From the NCBI GenBank assembly GCA_021927905.1, contig BLLK01000001.1:47501-75078 (forward strand): a stretch of 27,578 nt of DNA. Direction: 5' to 3'. A model generated the notes under the pieces. That model saw only the letters and a list, made by a program, of their open reading frames with translations. It made no database searches and was not told the origin of the DNA. The stretch is from Chaetoceros tenuissimus (Eukaryota; Bacillariophyta; Thalassiosirophyceae; Chaetocerotales; Chaetocerotaceae). Shown in pieces: positions 1 through 10,289 of the stretch; position 1 is the first letter of the stretch; every line of letters begins with the position of its first letter. The translations under genes and the position numbers were made by a program.

Positions 1-400
1 TTTTTTCATTCTCACTCTTCTACATATATGGTATTGTACCACTCGGAATTTTTGAGGTAAAAAATATCCGGTCTACACAGCTCGAGTACGTGAGTTGAGA
101 GGGTGCTTGTCCTAGTCCCGTACGTATTGTACTGGTATGTCTAATATTACGTGTCACTGCACCTAGCCGTAGTACTCAGCAGCGATTTTTTTTCTCTAAG
201 ACAAATAATATAAGCATCATTGGTAGTACAAAACTACAACTGAAGTATGTTTGCCCAAGTTCTATGATTGATATACCATTGTTATAGTATAGAGTGAGTG
301 CTCATGAAGTATGACCAAGCTTGGATGGGACTAGGTAGTAATAAAGCAAGATATTTCACTGCTAAGTGGTAACAGATGCAAACTCCACTACAAATTCATC
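1..400. other. Intergenic DNA, no gene recognised
   Basis: AT-rich sequence with stop codons in all frames and no open frame of useful length. I see no RNA gene and no resemblance to the repeats that follow. It is the left edge of a repeat-rich segment that runs to about 5158. Confidence 0.5.
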
Positions 401-895
401 ACGATCTCCGGCGATGAAGGCATAGAATATAGTCAATCCACTTATAACCAATGGCGTAGACTTCACTCTCTATAGCTATAAATAAATAATCAAGCTTAAA
501 AAGTTGCCTACCTTGCTTACTTTTAGATATAGATACCAGAAATAGAGCACGCAGTAGAATTGACACTGTTGAGGTAATCATGATCTTTGGTGATGAAGAC
601 ATACAATATAGTCAATCCACTTATTACAACGGGCTTAGACTCCACTCTCTATAGCTATACTTGGATGAACAGGCTTAAGAAGTAGTCTACCTTGCTTACT
701 TATAGCTATACATCATGAAAATAGAGTAAACAGTTAAATTACTGTTTCGAGGTAATTACGATCTATAGGAATAAAGACATGCAAGCTGGCCTATTCTCTC
801 GCTATCAAAGGCGTAGATCTCATCTCCTATGACTAGAGTTGGATAAACAAGCTCAAGAAGTAGTCTAGCTTGCTTAGTTATAAAAATATACCTCC
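401..895. repeat. Degenerate ~180-bp tandem repeat, about 2.8 units
   Basis: Three diverged units start near 401, 581 and 759, giving spacings of about 180 and 178 bp. Shared landmarks recur in order in each unit: a gatct...atgaag/aaagacat block, then tagtcaatccactta (units 1 and 2), a cactctctatagctat or catctcctatgac block, then ctaccttgcttact or ctagcttgcttagt. The units are clearly related but carry many substitutions, so this is an old array. The third unit runs into the 416-bp duplicated segment that begins at 821. The short open frame on the minus strand here has no coding character. Confidence 0.7.
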
Positions 896-1236
896 TTAAC
901 GTGATTCAGAAAGTATCAAAAATTCTCTAAGTTTCGCTTGAAACGATGAAATATACTGTAAATCAACTTCTAGAAGGTCAATTAGTGTTCTACTTAGCTT
1001 GAACAGTAAGTATTCATCATAAGGATCACGAAAATCAACCTCCTGATGAGTTGATGAAAAAAGTCATATCACGAGAAACCAAGGTGTATACTGAAGTTAC
1101 AGAGGTTTCACTGCAAGTACTCTACCTTCGCCGTCAGCATAATGTTAATGAGAAAGTCAGTGAAGCATAACAAGTAGTTCTACTGGACAAATAATCCATC
1201 TATAACCATAAAGGAAGGATACTGGGGCAAGAATAA
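821..1236. repeat. 416-bp direct repeat, copy 1
   Basis: This segment matches 1384-1799 over 416 bp with only three substitutions that I can find (aatgttaatg/aatattaatg, caaataatcc/caaaaaatcc, gggcaagaat/gggcgagaat) and no indel. The copies are offset by 563 bp, so with the 147-bp spacer they form about 1.7 units of a 563-bp tandem period. The first 75 bp overlap the third unit of the ~180-bp repeat. No coding frame spans the segment. Confidence 0.93.
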
Positions 1237-1383
1237 TGCTTTGTAATGCTTACAGGAGTCATTTAACCTTATATAAGTGAAATATAAGCTCATATTACAT
1301 ACAGTGTATTTTTTTGCATAAGACCTTCACACACAAAAGTCAACAATGCAAGTACAACAAACAACAAACTATGATTAATTTAC

Positions 1384-1799
1384 CATCTCCTATGACTAGA
1401 GTTGGATAAACAAGCTCAAGAAGTAGTCTAGCTTGCTTAGTTATAAAAATATACCTCCTTAACGTGATTCAGAAAGTATCAAAAATTCTCTAAGTTTCGC
1501 TTGAAACGATGAAATATACTGTAAATCAACTTCTAGAAGGTCAATTAGTGTTCTACTTAGCTTGAACAGTAAGTATTCATCATAAGGATCACGAAAATCA
1601 ACCTCCTGATGAGTTGATGAAAAAAGTCATATCACGAGAAACCAAGGTGTATACTGAAGTTACAGAGGTTTCACTGCAAGTACTCTACCTTCGCCGTCAG
1701 CATAATATTAATGAGAAAGTCAGTGAAGCATAACAAGTAGTTCTACTGGACAAAAAATCCATCTATAACCATAAAGGAAGGATACTGGGGCGAGAATAA
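1384..1799. repeat. 416-bp direct repeat, copy 2
   Basis: Second copy of the segment at 821-1236, same orientation, 563 bp downstream, over 99% identical by eye. It ends about 65 bp before the 569-bp satellite array starts. Near-identity means the duplication is recent or is being homogenised. The 147 bp between copies (1237-1383) contains no gene, no primer-binding-site-like stretch and no reverse transcriptase, so a retroelement LTR pair is not supported. Confidence 0.93.
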
Positions 1800-1863
1800 C
1801 AAAGGAAACAACTTTATTCAATAAAAAAATAAGAAAAATTATGCATTGGAATGGCACTATGAT

Positions 1864-4800
1864 ATTTTGTGGCTAGGCTCTGATGCCTTGCGACTAGTGT
1901 AATTTGATGAAAATGAGCGTTTGAAGTATCTCCACTTCAGGATATCATCTTCATGGTATGGACTCGGGATGCAGAGCAAAAGGAATAAAAGTTAGAACCG
2001 AAATTTACGTAATTTCATCAAAGGTACGGTCGAGGAGGTAGATTTTGGACTCAGATTTTGCCCTCAAATTGCCCCCTTCCGACGTTAGTGCAGTTGATTG
2101 TTGTAGTATTTTGTAATAAAAATGGTCTAGGATCTATCCCCTACCGGTATAGAAGCTTTTCCTATCAAAAAACTACAAGTATCAGCCATATTGATCAACT
2201 GCTAGTCAATAGTAGATCGACGAAACAGAGGACAAAAATTGAGCACTTTTGACTGCAACGCTCACGTAGAAAATTTCTGAGCTACCCAGTCAAGTGTCAG
2301 ATACCAGTATTTCGCCCCATCAGCCTTCATTCAACTAGTATAGATGTAGAAATTTGATAAAGGTTCACTGAAGCACCATTGCATCAAAAAATATAAGCTG
2401 CGAAAAATTTAGCAATGAAAAATCTCTGAAAATTTTTGTGGCTAGGCTCTGATGCCTTGCGACTAGTGTAATTTGATGAAAATGAGCGTTTGAAGTATCT
2501 CCACTTCAGGATATCATCTTCATGGTATGGACTCGGGATGCAGAGCAAAAGGAATAAAAGTTAGAACCGAAATTTACGTAATTTCATCAAAGGTACGGTC
2601 GAGGAGGTAGATTTTGGACTCAGATTTTGCCCTCAAATTGCCCCCTTCCGACGTTAGTGCAGTTGATTGTTGTAGTATTTTGTAATAAAAATGGTCTAGG
2701 ATCTATCCCCTACCGGTATAGAAGCTTTTCCTATCAAAAAACTACAAGTATCAGCCATATTGATCAACTGCTAGTCAATAGTAGATCGACGAAACAGAGG
2801 ACAAAAATTGAGCACTTTTGACTGCAACGCTCACGTAGAAAATTTCTGAGCTACCCAGTCAAGTGTCAGATACCAGTATTTCGCCCCATCAGCCTTCATT
2901 CAACTAGTATAGATGTAGAAATTTGATAAAGGTTCACTGAAGCACCATTGCATCAAAAAATATAAGCTGCGAAAAATTTAGCAATGAAAAATCTCTGAAA
3001 ATTTTTGTGGCTAGGCTCTGATGCCTTGCGACTAGTGTAATTTGATGAAAATGAGCGTTTGAAGTATCTCCACTTCAGGATATCATCTTCATGGTATGGA
3101 CTCGGGATGCAGAGCAAAAGGAATAAAAGTTAGAACCGAAATTTACGTAATTTCATCAAAGGTACGGTCGAGGAGGTAGATTTTGGACTCAGATTTTGCC
3201 CTCAAATTGCCCCCTTCCGACGTTAGTGCAGTTGATTGTTGTAGTATTTTGTAATAAAAATGGTCTAGGATCTATCCCCTACCGGTATAGAAGCTTTTCC
3301 TATCAAAAAACTACAAGTATCAGCCATATTGATCAACTGCTAGTCAATAGTAGATCGACGAAACAGAGGACAAAAATTGAGCACTTTTGACTGCAACGCT
3401 CACGTAGAAAATTTCTGAGCTACCCAGTCAAGTGTCAGATACCAGTATTTCGCCCCATCAGCCTTCATTCAACTAGTATAGATGTAGAAATTTGATAAAG
3501 GTTCACTGAAGCACCATTGCATCAAAAAATATAAGCTGCGAAAAATTTAGCAATGAAAAATCTCTGAAAATTTTTGTGGCTAGGCTCTGATGCCTTGCGA
3601 CTAGTGTAATTTGATGAAAATGAGCGTTTGAAGTATCTCCACTTCAGGATATCATCTTCATGGTATGGACTCGGGATGCAGAGCAAAAGGAATAAAAGTT
3701 AGAACCGAAATTACGTAATTTCATCAAAGGTACGGTCGAGGAGGTAGATTTTGGACTCAGATTTTGCCCTCAAATTGCCCCCTTCCGACGTTAGTGCAGT
3801 TGATTGTTGTAGTATTTTGTAATAAAAATGGTCTAGGATCTATCCCCTACCGGTATAGAAGCTTTTCCTATCAAAAAACTACAAGTATCAGCCATATTGA
3901 TCAACTGCTAGTCAATAGTAGATCGACGAAACAGAGGACAAAAATTGAGCACTTTTGACTGCAACGCTCACGTAGAAAATTTCTGAGCTACCCAGTCAAG
4001 TGTCAGATACCAGTATTTCGCCCCATCAGCCTTCATTCAACTAGTATAGATGTAGAAATTTGATAAAGGTTCACTGAAGCACCATTGCATCAAAAAATAT
4101 AAGCTGCGAAAAATTTAGCAATGAAAAATCTCTGAAAATTTTTGTGGCTAGGCTCTGATGCCTTGCGACTAGTGTAATTTGATGAAAATGAGCGTTTGAA
4201 GTATCTCCACTTCAGGATATCATCTTCATGGTATGGACTCGGGATGCAGAGCAAAAGGAATAAAAGTTAGAACCGAAATATACGTAATTTCATCAAAGGT
4301 ACGGTCGAGGAGGTAGATTTTGGACTCAGATTTTGCCCTCAAATTGCCCCCTTCCGACGTTAGTGCAGTTGATTGTTGTAGTATTTTGTAATAAAAATGG
4401 TCTAGGATCTATCCCCTACCGGTATAGAAGCTTTTCCTATCAAAAAACTACAAGTATCAGCCATATTGATCAACTGCTAGTCAATAGTAGATCGACGAAA
4501 CAGAGGACAAAAATTGAGCACTTTTGACTGCAACGCTCACGTAGAAAATTTCTGAGCTACCCAGTCAAGTGTCAGATACCAGTATTTCGCCCCATCAGCC
4601 TTCATTCAACTAGTATAGATGTAGAAATTTGATAAAGGTTCACTGAAGCACCATTGCATCAAAAAATATAAGCTGCGAAAAATTTAGCAATGAAAAATCT
4701 CTGAAAATTTTTGTGGCTAGGCTCTGATGCCTTGCGACTAGTGTAATTTGATGAAAATGAGCGTTTGAAGTATCTCCACTTCAGGATATCATCTTCATGG

Positions 4801-5158
4801 TATGGACTCGGGATGCAGAGCAAAAGGAATAAAAGTTAGAACCGAAATTTACGTAATTTCATCAAAGGTACGGTCGAGGAGGTAGATTTTGGACTCAGAT
4901 TTTGCCCTCAAATTGCCCCCTTCCGACGTTAGTGCAGTTGATTGTTGTAGTATTTTGTAATAAAAATGGTCTAGGATCTATCCCCTACCGGTATAGAAGC
5001 TTTTCCTATCAAAAAACTACAAGTATCAGCCATATTGATCAACTGCTAGTCAATAGTAGATCGACGAAACAGAGGACAAAAATTGAGCACTTTTGACTGC
5101 AACGCTCACGTAGAAAATTTCTGAGCTACCCAGTCAAGTGTCAGATACCAGTATTTCG
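1864..5158. repeat. 569-bp satellite array, 5 full units plus a partial sixth
   Basis: The landmark ggctaggctctgatgcc recurs at 1871, 2440, 3009, 3578, 4146 and 4715, giving periods of 569, 569, 569, 568 and 569 bp. Homology begins near 1864 and stops abruptly at about 5158, where the sixth unit ends after ~444 bp. Reading all units, the only differences I find lie in one A/T run inside the near-palindrome gaaatttacgtaatttc: a 1-bp deletion in unit 4 (about 3708-3723) and a single T-to-A change in unit 5 (about 4274-4290). Each unit carries an identical 64-codon open frame, but it opens with TTG, has no ATG and shows no domain, so it is not called as a gene. Head-to-tail order and near-identity point to recent expansion or active homogenisation. 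Confidence 0.97.
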
Positions 5159-5376
5159 TTTCATTATTATCATCTGATTATATTGCTTTAATTGTTCGGT
5201 TTTTGGTTGTTTTACAAGGAGATGTCCTTCTTTGATTGAGTGTGCCTAATTTTGATATTTTATCAATTTACTAGTGTCTTAAAGTGGGGAGAATTTATTG
5301 CTGAGTAATAGTTACATTTTTCTTGCAATATTGTGTTTATTATTTCATCTTTGATGCTACCTATTTTGCAAGCTTT
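5159..5376. other. Short AT-rich spacer downstream of the ERV/PDI gene
   Basis: 218 bp between the broken end of the satellite array and the stop codon of the minus-strand ERV/PDI gene. It is T-rich on the plus strand (A-rich on the sense strand), as expected for the 3' untranslated region of that gene. No separate gene or structured element was recognised. Confidence 0.4.
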
Positions 5377-7495
5377 CTATTTTCTCTTTTTGTTTACGGC
5401 ATGTAGAGTATTTTCAATCATTCCCAGCACTGTAAAACTTCCTCCAATTATAGCCATGAGAGATGTAATGTAGTCATACCAACGTTTATTGTATGCTCTT
5501 CTATGAAATACTGCAATGGGAGACGGATCATATGAAAACTTTGCCTCCGGCACAATATCACTTCTATAAAAAGAAAGCTGACTACTACTCAATATTTGAT
5601 ATGCACGAATTCCACTCTTTTTGTAGTATCTTGATCTTGATGATTGCAGATATGGATCATCAAAGTCAGTAGTAACAACTTTAAGATAGTGGTGGAATGC
5701 CTCATGCTGATTGTGGTTGATGTACACATTACCATCAAGAGGTGAAAGTGTCTTAGTGAATCCATCGGGTGTTACAAGCTTGTTTCGATAAATAATGTCT
5801 TCGACGTTTGGATCCCCAAATGATAAATGATGTACTTCATGAGATGTATTTGTTAGTTTTGCATCAATATCATGATGCGGGGATCTCGCTTGTATATGGA
5901 AATTCCCACTATTTGTGATAACGTAAGATTATATTAAGCAGAGAAAGATGTTTGATTGAAATGTCAAAGAAGCATACTTACGGCACACGATCTACCCAAA
6001 GAAAGCCAGATATTTGGCAACCTGGATGTTCGTCATCTTTCCAGTCCATAGCACTTTGACGCACTCTATGCTTTCTCATCTTTTCAGCCCAGTCTGGATG
6101 ATTTCTCGATGCGTGATCAGGGCCCTTAATCATTTCTTCCCTAGTTTCTTCAATTTCCAAATGCTCTCGTGCAACTTTCCATCAAAATTTGTCATTTAAT
6201 ATTCTGGCTTTAAAAAAAAATGAAGAAAGCTCTTGCATAAATTTACTTACTCTCATCAGCCAATAAAACATTAAAATTTTCTTCACCAATCTGCGTCTTA
6301 TGGACCTCTTCAACATGCGCAAGCCAATGAACCATTTCCAATACTGTACGATCACCTCTATAATCAGCAGCAGGATTTCCGTTTACAAACAATCGTAAAG
6401 TTGGATACGCCCAAATTTGCTGTTCAAAACATAGTTGTTTATGTTCTACACAATCAACTTTTGCAACCATGACAGGTAACTTCACTTTCAATGCATCTTC
6501 ATATTCGTCTTTTGCGTAATCATATTCACCATCAAGGTGGTGATATTCTTCATCGACTAGTTCCATTGCTGCTTCAGTCATTGTTTCCGCAAGAACTTCC
6601 CATGTTGGAGCTAAATCTTTGCAATGTGAGCACCAACTTGCGTAAAAACTTCAACGAAAAGGGACAGATGAGAGAAAATAAAATATAATTGAAAGAAACA
6701 ACAGTTTCCTGACGATGAAGGCACATCTGTACCGAGATCCTCTACTTACTCTAAGATGGTATTCACCAAACATTGTTAGGGTGGATGGTAGAGAACACGA
6801 AAATGACAAAGTTAGACTTTTGCTTTTAGCACAAATTGAAAATTCAGTTGTATGTTGTTATGCTTACCAACAAAAAGATACGTTGCTGTCTTGCGAGCTA
6901 TGAAAGAAAAAGGCGTTAGCATAACTTGGCAAAGTGGAATAAATGAACAAATGATAGAGACACCAGACCTATATGAATACCAGCAGCAAGAAGCACTAGA
7001 TATAGACTGGACTGACTCACCCTCTTTCAACGATTCAGCATCGAGACTCACGGCATCTTCTCCATTCTCATGCAACTCTTCAATAGTATTCACAACCAAC
7101 GAGTCACTCAAAATAATATCATTCTGTTGCTGATTTCTACCCTTATATCTGTCTCTCACTCCAGCAGCATCCAGTGAATATTTACTCAAATGAGAGGTCA
7201 CGTTCAAACTAGTACCAAGAGGAGAAACAATGTCTACAGTTGCATAGTCGCAACTAAGATCCATCATTGTTATGTTAATATTGACACGAAGTTTTGGATC
7301 TTGGTTTCTATCGAGTGAAATATCAGATTGAAGCACCGATGTAGACATGAATGCTGCAGTTTCAAAGATGAATAAGAGTGCCATGGTGATGATTGCAATG
7401 TAGGATATGATGGATCCTCGCTTTGTACCTTCGAGTAAATCCATGGGGACTTTTCGGTACATGTCGAGGTTTGATGCGAATTGTCTGAACCTCAT
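5377..7495 (-). CDS. ERGIC_N-thioredoxin-COPII/ERV membrane oxidoreductase (PDI-C / PDIL5-3/5-4 type)
   Basis: Probable ER/Golgi membrane thiol oxidoreductase, 542 residues. Exons in coding order are 7495-7021, 6897-6868, 6750 (one nucleotide), 6648-6251, 6174-5982 and 5908-5377, with introns of 123, 117, 101, 76 and 73 nt. Domains: an ERGIC_N segment (LDMYRKVPMDLLEGTKRG) with a first membrane span near residues 27-50; a luminal beta region (NINITMMDLSCDYATVDI); a thioredoxin domain with YLFVDFYASWCSHCK, catalytic Cys175 and Cys178, and a cis-Pro-like Tyr-Pro-Thr at Pro251; a COPIIcoated_ERV domain (GNFHIQA...SHEVHHLSFGDP, FSYDPSPIAVF); and a second span near the C terminus. It ends in KKRK, a dilysine ER-retrieval motif. 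The architecture matches plant PDIL5-3/5-4; the Trx domain carries an acidic insertion (DEEYHHLDGEYDYAKDEYED). Exons 2 and 3 are the uncertain part: using the downstream CAAG acceptor at exon 2 would also keep frame without the 1-nt exon. Confidence 0.9.
6750..6750 (-). other. Predicted single-nucleotide exon of the ERV/PDI gene
   Basis: On the minus strand, cttag-A-gtaagt places an AG acceptor directly before one A and a perfect GTAAGT donor directly after it. A branch-like ccctaac lies about 30 nt upstream. Exon 2 ends ...ctt ttt gtt g and exon 4 begins t ttt tac gca; only the inserted A restores the frame, giving g-a-t (Asp169) and the canonical VDFYASWC thioredoxin strand and active site. 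It splits a 219-nt stretch into introns of 117 and 101 nt, the same size as their neighbour. The alternative without it (later exon 2 acceptor) gives a less typical SFCCFYASWC. Confidence 0.65.
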
Positions 7496-7995
7496 CCTAG
7501 ATAATCCTTCCCTCTTGAAGATATCAACGAAATACGCTTTGCCAAGCTTGAAATGAAAGTCTACACACTAGACAAAGAAGTCTATTCAATACACAATAGG
7601 AAATACAGTGCTACTAGTGTGGACTAGACTTCGTTTTGGTTGTTTCATGAGAGAGGGGTGACGGGAAATTTACAATTTTGAAAAATTTGGTTTTAAATAG
7701 AAAGGTCTTTCTTCTTTTCTTTCCCTTTTTATCTCTTTCCTAAAATGTTAGCATTTAGATGATTCGGATACTCTAATGAACGATTGCTTGGTCGGTGTCC
7801 ACCAGATTGTTTGACTGATGATGAGCTGATGAGATGATCTTCTTTTTTCCGAAATGAGAAAAATTTACCTTCATCCCTAATGGCTATTCAAACCTATCCA
7901 AATAAGGTTTGATCTACACTAATTCAATTTCTCAAGTTCACCGAGTTTTCAATAATACTTTTGATCATAGAAAATAGTTCAACCATATATATTCA
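7496..7995. promoter_or_regulatory. Divergent intergenic region between ERV/PDI and NOG1-like genes
   Basis: 500 bp separates two divergently transcribed start codons, so it must hold both promoters and 5' leaders. It is AT-rich with pyrimidine runs (cttctttcccttttt near 7708). I see no convincing TATA box at a proper distance for either gene and no structured RNA. A tatatatt stretch lies only about 15 bp before the plus-strand ATG, which is too close for a TATA box unless the leader is nearly absent. Confidence 0.4.
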
Positions 7996-9579
7996 ATGAG
8001 AGTTGCAACAAGCATGACATTCATACTCGCTGCATCACGATCAGCCAGTTTTGTAAAAAGCTTTTCTCCAAGATTTGCTTCATCCGTGATGCTTCAGCAG
8101 GGAAGTGATGATACAATCATAAATAGACAATCTTATGCTAATCAGTTGCACACCTTTTCAAGACCAACTTCTATAATGCTACATGCTAGAAAACCAAGCA
8201 GAGCAACTTCCATGTCTGCCACTCAACAGAAATCCACATCAACAGCATCGAAAAATAAAAGCAACAATAAGAACAGTAACACAAAGAAAAAGAATAATGC
8301 CAATTTTAATACAGGAGGATTGCGTCGTTTGCCAGTCGTCAAATCACCAACTGAACTTATCAATAAAACACGCAAAATAGCTAGGCAAGTCAAAGCTGAT
8401 AGCAATGTGAAAAATGCAAGGAATAGAGCTCGAAAACACGGAGCTGAAACTATGGACGCAATCACCAAAGGCTTGTGCATACCTCTACGTGACGTTGTCA
8501 AAGGATACAAATATGAATTGAGAAGATTACATCCTTTTGAGAAAGTTGTAGCAGATCTTACAGCAAGATCAAGACAGAAGAAAGATGGACTCGTCTTGAC
8601 AGATGTTTTAGATGATATCAACGAAGCAAGGAAAGAACTTTTGATTGCAGGTAAAGATTGGACTGCTAAAGCAAAGAATGCAGAAACAGCAAGAGAGGCA
8701 ATGGATGTCATGCGAGAAGGAGAAGAGAGGATGTATGAATTGTTTGAAGAGTTGGCAGACAAACCTGTGAAACTGATTATTGATTTACAAAAGGCTTTGA
8801 GAACAACTCCAGCTGTGAGACTAGATACACCGGCTGTTGTTCTTGTTGGAGCTCCAAATGTTGGTAAGAGTAGTATTGTGAGGGCAATATCTTCAGCCAC
8901 TCCAGAAGTGAATAATTATCCCTTCACTACAAGAGGGATGACACTAGGACATGTTCAAGTATTTTGGAAAGATGATACTACTACTGCTGCTGCAGTTATT
9001 CCAGAGATGGACGAAATTAAAAGGGGAAAATTTGATCCAGAAGAGTTATCAGGATCATATGCATTCACTCAACTTTGTCAGGTACGTTGATCCTTCTAGC
9101 ATATCTTTGAAATTTTTCGCCATTTGAATAACTTACACATGTCTTTTTAGGTCATGGACTCCCCTGGATTATTAGCGAGATCCGATAACAAAAGAAATGA
9201 AATGGAATCATTGACATTGGCAGCGATGCAACATTTACCAACAGCTGTAATGTACGTAATGGATTTATCAGGTGGTGCCGGAGATAAATGTTCAAGTGTG
9301 GAAGATCAATTGGAGTTAAGAAGAGAAGTAAGGGCCAGATTTCCACGTAGACCTTGGATTGACGTTGTCTCAAAGTATGATTTAGGTTTAATGGACGGTG
9401 CAAGAGAAGAATTAGAAGAAATCCTCGACGGAGCATCATATATTGAATTGAGCATAAAGGATGGTACAGGTGTGGATGAATTGAGAGATGAAGTCATGCG
9501 TATGCTTGGTGAAGTCAGAGTCGTTCTCGATGCAATGGCAGCTGTGGATGCCAGAAGTGCTCGTCCAAAAGTAAAATAG
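7996..9579 (+). CDS. NOG1-family GTPase, probably organelle-targeted
   Basis: GTPase of the NOG1/Obg group, 504 residues from two exons (7996-9081 and 9151-9579; 69-nt intron, GTACGT...TTTTTAG, phase 0). A Ser/Lys/Asn-rich N-terminal ~105 residues precede the NOG1 helical N domain (about 110-275). Then come G1 GAPNVGKSS (285-293), the G2 loop NYPFTTRG (307-314), G3 DSPG (365-368, just after the splice junction) and G4 SKYD (436-439, with Ser replacing Asn). The C-terminal part of nucleolar NOG1 is missing, so it resembles the short organellar form, as in plant PDE318, and probably helps assemble the organellar large ribosomal subunit. The N terminus (MTFILAASRSASF) could be a diatom bipartite plastid presequence with a loose A-x-A-F-like cleavage site, but a mitochondrial presequence is also possible. 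Confidence 0.88.
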
Positions 9580-9641
9580 AGTGAAGAATAAAATTGATTT
9601 TCTTTCATTTTCATTTCCTAACTTATGGCATATTCATATGG

Positions 9642-10289
9642 TCAAACTTTGCTATGGTGACCTTTCATTTCAACAAAATCTATTGAGACTTCATCTTCAT
9701 CATCATTCAATTGTCGGACATCAAACCTCTTTCTAGTTCTCCATTTAAATCCAGCTATTCCAAATAATACTACGAATGATGTCGAAAAGACATACGGGTA
9801 TTTTGAATATCTTCCATCAACAAGAAACTGACATGAGACTGAATATCCATCATCTAGCTCAAAAACTGCGTTCAACTTCATCGTCATCCAAACTAAGTAT
9901 TTCGAGTAAAATGATGACTCTGAGCCAGGTATTGTGATTGTAGTATATGTGGTATATGTTCCCTCTGACGGACAATAATAATGACCATCTTTCCAACTAT
10001 TACCTGAACAAAGATCGATAGTTGCATTGAAGACAGAAAGTTTCAAAAATTCTAGACTTAGATCAGCTTCTGATGATGAAAGATTTCTACCGAAGGTATA
10101 TGTTGTTGTAAGTGTACCGCTTTTACCCCATGTACAATCTCCATAACAGGATAGAGAAGAGTGATTTATGTTAAACACGTCTGTATCTCCCGTGCATTGT
10201 TTTTTGTAAATGTTGAGAATCCCATCTCCGCGAGCTGTATGAATGCATGTGAATAGCAAAGTTGCCAAAAAATATGGAAGAAATACCAT
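9642..10289 (-). CDS. Type I membrane protein with NPC2/ML-like ectodomain (paralogue 1)
   Basis: Predicted 215-residue secretory-pathway protein. I take the ATG at 10289 because the longer frame opens only with GTG; this start gives a signal peptide directly (MVFLPYFLATLLFTC). The ectodomain has six cysteines in the order expected of NPC2-like ML domains: a lone first Cys (KKQCTG), a close pair (LSCYGDCTWG), a second pair (DLCSG...YYCPSEG) and a last Cys (VSCQF), with IPGS before the final strands. Asn-X-Ser/Thr sites are present. One transmembrane span (STSFVVLFGIAGF) is followed by a basic then acidic cytosolic tail ending in DFVEMKG. ML proteins bind sterols or lipids in lysosomes or outside the cell, usually as soluble proteins; here the domain is membrane-anchored. 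Assignment rests on pattern, so lipid binding is inference. The neighbour at 10804-11457 is its paralogue. The stop codon lies 62 bp from that of the convergent NOG1-like gene. Confidence 0.82.
   Translation of the reverse strand: MVFLPYFLATLLFTCIHTARGDGILNIYKKQCTGDTDVFNINHSSLSCYGDCTWGKSGTLTTTYTFGRNLSSSEADLSLEFLKLSVFNATIDLCSGNSWKDGHYYCPSEGTYTTYTTITIPGSESSFYSKYLVWMTMKLNAVFELDDGYSVSCQFLVDGRYSKYPYVFSTSFVVLFGIAGFKWRTRKRFDVRQLNDDEDEVSIDFVEMKGHHSKV

Noticed and set aside
821-1799. The 416-bp direct repeats as long terminal repeats of a retroelement
   Set aside because: Only 147 bp lie between them, ends are not TG...CA, and there is no primer site or reverse transcriptase. A tandem duplication explains it better.
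2058-5096. Six identical 64-codon open frames, one per satellite unit, suggesting a repeated small gene
   Set aside because: Each opens with TTG and has no ATG, no domain and no sign of selection on codons; identity is explained by the DNA repeat itself.
1864-5158. CRISPR-like regular array
   Set aside because: The units are 569 bp and contiguous without unique spacers, in a eukaryotic gene context.
8223-8900. 225-codon minus-strand open frame opposite the NOG1-like gene
   Set aside because: It lies wholly antisense to a gene with clear GTPase motifs; its Ser/Leu-rich content is the mirror of the sense codons.
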